Below are positions 61,387 to 64,000 of a stretch of DNA of 64,000 nucleotides, piece after piece. Both the position numbers and the translations under genes were made by a program. Within the stretch, counting starts at the first letter, position 1. Each line of letters begins with the position of its first letter. The notes beneath the pieces were generated by a model. The model saw only the letters and a list, made by a program, of their open reading frames with translations, was not told where the DNA came from and searched no databases. Source of the stretch: an uncultured Blautia sp. (GTDB taxonomy: Bacteria > Bacillota > Clostridia > Lachnospirales > Lachnospiraceae); the NCBI GenBank assembly GCA_900541985.1, contig UQLX01000013.1, positions 1 through 64,000 of the forward strand, given 5' to 3'.

Positions 61387-61847
61387 AAAAACCACCTATC
61401 TTTTGAATTAAAATAAATTTCTGCCTTTTCTTCAAATGCATGCAGAGACTCCGCCTTAGCCGCTATTTTGTGCAAAGCTTTCAGCTTTGTCAGATCTTCA
61501 AGATCCTCAAGCTTTGTCTGCAGGTCTTCCGGAATCTTCCCCAGATCTTCCAGAAGTTCCAAAATATTTTCCCTTGTCGCTTCCAGACGTCCTTCCTGTT
61601 TTTCCTCACGCAGCATTTCTTCAAAGATCATATAGCGCTCTCCCATTTCCCGGTCTGTCTTGATCTCGTGGATGGTTTTCTGAAATCTCCTTACCAGTTC
61701 ATCCTGAAAATCCCTCTCACTTTCCTCAAGATCAGCCGTTACAAATTTTAAGAACCTGACCAGTTCCGGCGGCACCTCTGCATCATTCTTTCCCTTTGTA
61801 TTCAAAAAGATTGTACAGCTTCCGTCCTCCAGTTCTGCAGAGGAATC
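61383..61847 (-). pseudogene. Rpn-family nuclease/transposase, N-terminally truncated
   Basis: About 155 residues of the C-terminal half: ELEDGSCTIFLNTKGKNDAEVPPELVRFLKFV, a helical region, EMLREEKQEGRLEATRE and the tail. Homologous coding continues 14 codons upstream of the first usable start until an in-frame TAG, so the catalytic PD-(D/E)XK part is lost. A remnant, not an intact gene. Confidence 0.72.
61397..61591. repeat. Direct repeat, left-hand partner at 60622
   Basis: See the partner copy; these bases encode the same tail within the longer Rpn fragment. Confidence 0.8.
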
Positions 61848-61906
61848 CTATAAGGCTATTATATCATGCCATTACTTAAACTTCTATCTTTTTCATTCGA
61901 CAAACT

Positions 61907-62107
61907 TTATGGTTCCTGGTATGTCTCGTTTAAATAAGCTTTTTCATAAACATACTTATTACGAAAAGCCTCCTTATAGGCAGAAAAATCGTCATAAACT
62001 ACGCCGTCTATCGTATCGATGCCTTCCATATATTCTACTCTTCGTAAATTGTCAAAACGGAAATTTATCATCAGGTTCAACACCCAGTCATTTTGGCTGT
62101 GTATCAA
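61907..62107 (-). pseudogene. Displaced C-terminal part of the secreted protein upstream
   Basis: A 66-residue frame (HSQNDWVLNLMINFRFDNLRRV, DTIDGVVYDDFSAYKEAF) starting at TTG with no spaced ribosome site and overlapping the previous stop by 4 bp. In this frame coding runs upstream without interruption to the A7 tract and joins the upstream gene (KKNCDIAGYEFEDLIHSQ). Best read as its C-terminus after a one-base slip. Confidence 0.6.
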
Positions 62108-62712
62108 ATCCTCAAATTCATATCCTGCAATATCACAGTTTTTTTATATTCTTCATAGTTCGGAGATTCTACGAAATCTGATATATATTTTTCAGTCTCT
62201 TCTGTCAATTCCTGATCTGTGGGGTAAAACCCTTCCTTCTTTGCATAGGCATAAAGTTTTTTATTTTGATCCTTATTAATCAGAGAACGAATTCCACCTG
62301 TACTGATATCTGCAAAAGGTGTTCCATCAACTCTGGGATCCTCCACATGAATGATATCTGTAATAAAATCAGCATTCCTGTAAAATTCTCCATTTCCTGT
62401 TTCCATATACCATTCATTCCCTTTTTCAAAAAAATAAAATTTATCTTTCTCATTATCCTCGTAAATTAGAAGGATCGACAGAAAATCATCTCCCCTGTCC
62501 AGTTTCTCGGAAGAAGCAACAGGAACTACACCTTCTAACCCTTCCAGGATTTCTTCAAGATCTTTCTTTATTACCTTTGTACGGATTGTGCCTAATTGAT
62601 ATTTTACAATATTCTCCGGATCTTTAATTGTAATTCCAGTGGTACTGCCACTGACTTTCCAAGGACTTACCAACAACATAAAAATACCGGCTAAAAATAC
62701 ACTTTTTCTCAT
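62104..62712 (-). CDS. Secreted protein of unknown family, probably frameshifted
   Basis: A 202-residue exported protein, not recognised. Signal peptide MRKSVFLAGIFMLLVS-to-VSG. Body: GTIRTKVIKKDLEEILEGLEGVVPV, acidic strand region with FYFFEKGNEWYMETGNG, SLINKDQNKKLYAYAKKEGFYPT. It ends shortly after an A7 tract (62139-62145 on the other strand as T7). One extra A or a -1 slip there would extend it to about 268 residues. Start at the ATG behind AGGAGG. Confidence 0.7.
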   Translation of the reverse strand: MRKSVFLAGIFMLLVSPWKVSGSTTGITIKDPENIVKYQLGTIRTKVIKKDLEEILEGLEGVVPVASSEKLDRGDDFLSILLIYEDNEKDKFYFFEKGNEWYMETGNGEFYRNADFITDIIHVEDPRVDGTPFADISTGGIRSLINKDQNKKLYAYAKKEGFYPTDQELTEETEKYISDFVESPNYEEYKKTVILQDMNLRI

Positions 62713-62785
62713 ATTCAGACACCTCCTATAAGACAGTAAATCCACCACTTTACGTTCTTTTCTGGTTATACGTCCATATCCATTT

Positions 62786-63985
62786 TTAATCTTTATCTTT
62801 TATTTTGCTTCCGGGAAACACAACTGTTCCCATTGCCACCACTAATGCCAGCAGAACAGCACACCCCACAAGGATTCCGTTAAAGAACTGCATCCACAGT
62901 GCGCCTATCACCAGAGGAAATATAATATTCAGCATATTGGAAAAAGATTCTATCACTCCAAGAACTACAGGGGCATTTTTATCTCCCTGGCATACTTCCA
63001 CGCAATCGTACAAATATCCAAAGGACACCGGCCCAAACATGTCCTTCAGAAGGCTGATACAATAGCCTGCCATAAACCAGATATTTCCTGTTGGGATCAG
63101 AAACAGCGCAACAGACACAATATCAAATCCCACATCAAAAAGATACACCCACTTTTTATCCAACCGGTCTGTAATAACAGTGAGGAACAGCGAACAGATG
63201 CAGTTAATCACAGTAAAAACCGCCGTATATTTCAAAAACACAGAAATCTCTATCTCCCGGGCAATCGCCAGAAGCGGGATAAACCGCAGAATCGTGCCGT
63301 AAACTCCTGTTGCGATCTCTGTCAGTAAAAACATACGCACAACAGGATCCCGAATTGCATTTCCAATCTGCTCTATGTACTCTTTTAAATGTATTTTTTC
63401 CTCTTCTTCCCGCTGGATCCACTTCCGTCCATTCCAGGTAAGAATCAGAGCGATCAGAAACCCCACACTCAAAAAGCCATAGGCAGCTTCCATACTCCAT
63501 TTGCCGATTAGCCAGCCGCTGAGCCATGTACTGATCGCTATCGCCCCATAAAGAAAAATATCCCTCAGGGCAAAATATCCTGTCCGTTCCTCTGAAGGTA
63601 CTGCAAGATTAAAGGAATTTCCCGCCGAATAATTAAACATGATACGGACACAGTAAATCAGAAACAGGCCAGCAAAAACCACTGCCTTATTCTCTGTCAG
63701 TGAAATTCCAACCGCCGCCCCGGCTCCCAGAAGCAGTGACAAGCCTCCCACTGCCAGAGGAGTAAATTTCTTTGAAAAGTATACGATCAGAAGCGGCAGC
63801 ACAACGTCCATAATACTCAAAAGAGAAAGAAAAATCCCATACAGAGAATTTCCAATTCTTTTTTCAAACAAAAACGGAATATTGTTTTCCATACCGCCAC
63901 TGGAAATATAAAAGAAAAAATATACAAGTAAAATCAGAAAATAATTTCTGAATATTGGTTTAAGTGAAGAAAGTAATTTTTTCAT
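62786..63985 (-). CDS. MFS transporter
   Basis: A 399-residue major-facilitator protein with 11-12 hydrophobic segments. N-terminal FILL-type helix, a short cytosolic loop with ITDRLDKKWVYL resembling the MFS A-like motif, and SFGYLYDCVEVCQGDKNAPVVLG near the end. Substrate not evident. GGGAG precedes the ATG. Immediately upstream of the frameshifted secreted protein. Confidence 0.82.
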   Translation of the reverse strand: MKKLLSSLKPIFRNYFLILLVYFFFYISSGGMENNIPFLFEKRIGNSLYGIFLSLLSIMDVVLPLLIVYFSKKFTPLAVGGLSLLLGAGAAVGISLTENKAVVFAGLFLIYCVRIMFNYSAGNSFNLAVPSEERTGYFALRDIFLYGAIAISTWLSGWLIGKWSMEAAYGFLSVGFLIALILTWNGRKWIQREEEEKIHLKEYIEQIGNAIRDPVVRMFLLTEIATGVYGTILRFIPLLAIAREIEISVFLKYTAVFTVINCICSLFLTVITDRLDKKWVYLFDVGFDIVSVALFLIPTGNIWFMAGYCISLLKDMFGPVSFGYLYDCVEVCQGDKNAPVVLGVIESFSNMLNIIFPLVIGALWMQFFNGILVGCAVLLALVVAMGTVVFPGSKIKDKD

Positions 63986-64000
63986 GACATTTAAGCTCCC

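Overview
The window looks like a chromosomal segment of a strictly anaerobic gut Firmicute of the Lachnospiraceae (Blautia/Ruminococcus-like). Evidence: AGGAGG-type ribosome sites, occasional TTG/GTG starts, a type III glutamine synthetase, clostridial DUF3783/DUF2325/DUF3793 proteins, YesM/YesN-type signalling, and glycyl-radical chemistry. Genus is inferred from gene style only.

Layout. 0-7.7 kb: a minus-strand housekeeping block (lipid kinase, glnN, MoxR ATPase, VWA protein), a deaminase, tRNA-Val and tRNA-Met behind a consensus promoter, and a DUF3783 gene. 7.7-18.6 kb: a sugar ABC transporter (two permeases, fused ATPase, binding protein) with rhamnulokinase, controlled by a response regulator/histidine kinase/membrane-anchored sugar-binding protein triad. 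18.6-19.4 kb: scar of a broken GHKL kinase and a truncated IS200-like element. 19.5-26.1 kb: a LacI-controlled hexitol/ketose operon (class II aldolase, LacI, FGGY kinase, GatD-like dehydrogenase, PfkB kinase, aldo/keto reductase) with two perfect operators at its promoter. 26.2-37.1 kb: fucU, a secreted papain-like protease, a cell-wall SH3 protein, an esterase, a flavoprotein, a radical SAM protein, fucI with a divergent AraC regulator, and a secreted LprI-domain protein.

37.2-56.7 kb is the centrepiece: a bacterial microcompartment locus for 1,2-propanediol from fucose/rhamnose. A glycyl-radical diol dehydratase and its activase have their own consensus promoter. Behind a second strong promoter lies an apparently continuous run: fuculose-1-phosphate aldolase, CoA-acylating aldehyde dehydrogenase, Zn alcohol dehydrogenase, four BMC-domain shell proteins, pduL, vertex protein, pduS, pduT, a DeoR regulator, pduQ and then a complete B12-dependent diol dehydratase set (pduCDE, reactivase GH, adenosyltransferase pduO). 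The locus therefore encodes both chemically unrelated diol dehydratases for one shell. FucI, FucU, RhaB and the ABC transporter would feed it with sugar 1-phosphate; the aldolase releases lactaldehyde, reduction gives propanediol, dehydration gives propionaldehyde, and PduP/PduL/PduQ convert that to propionyl-phosphate and propanol.

56.8-64 kb: a metal-type operon (DUF2325, DUF3793) with TTAG-N6-CTAA operators, a methyltransferase, an NhaC-family transporter behind a lysine riboswitch (a likely lysine transporter), decayed Rpn-type nuclease fragments in direct repeat around a small membrane protein, a secreted protein apparently frameshifted at an A7 tract, and an MFS transporter.
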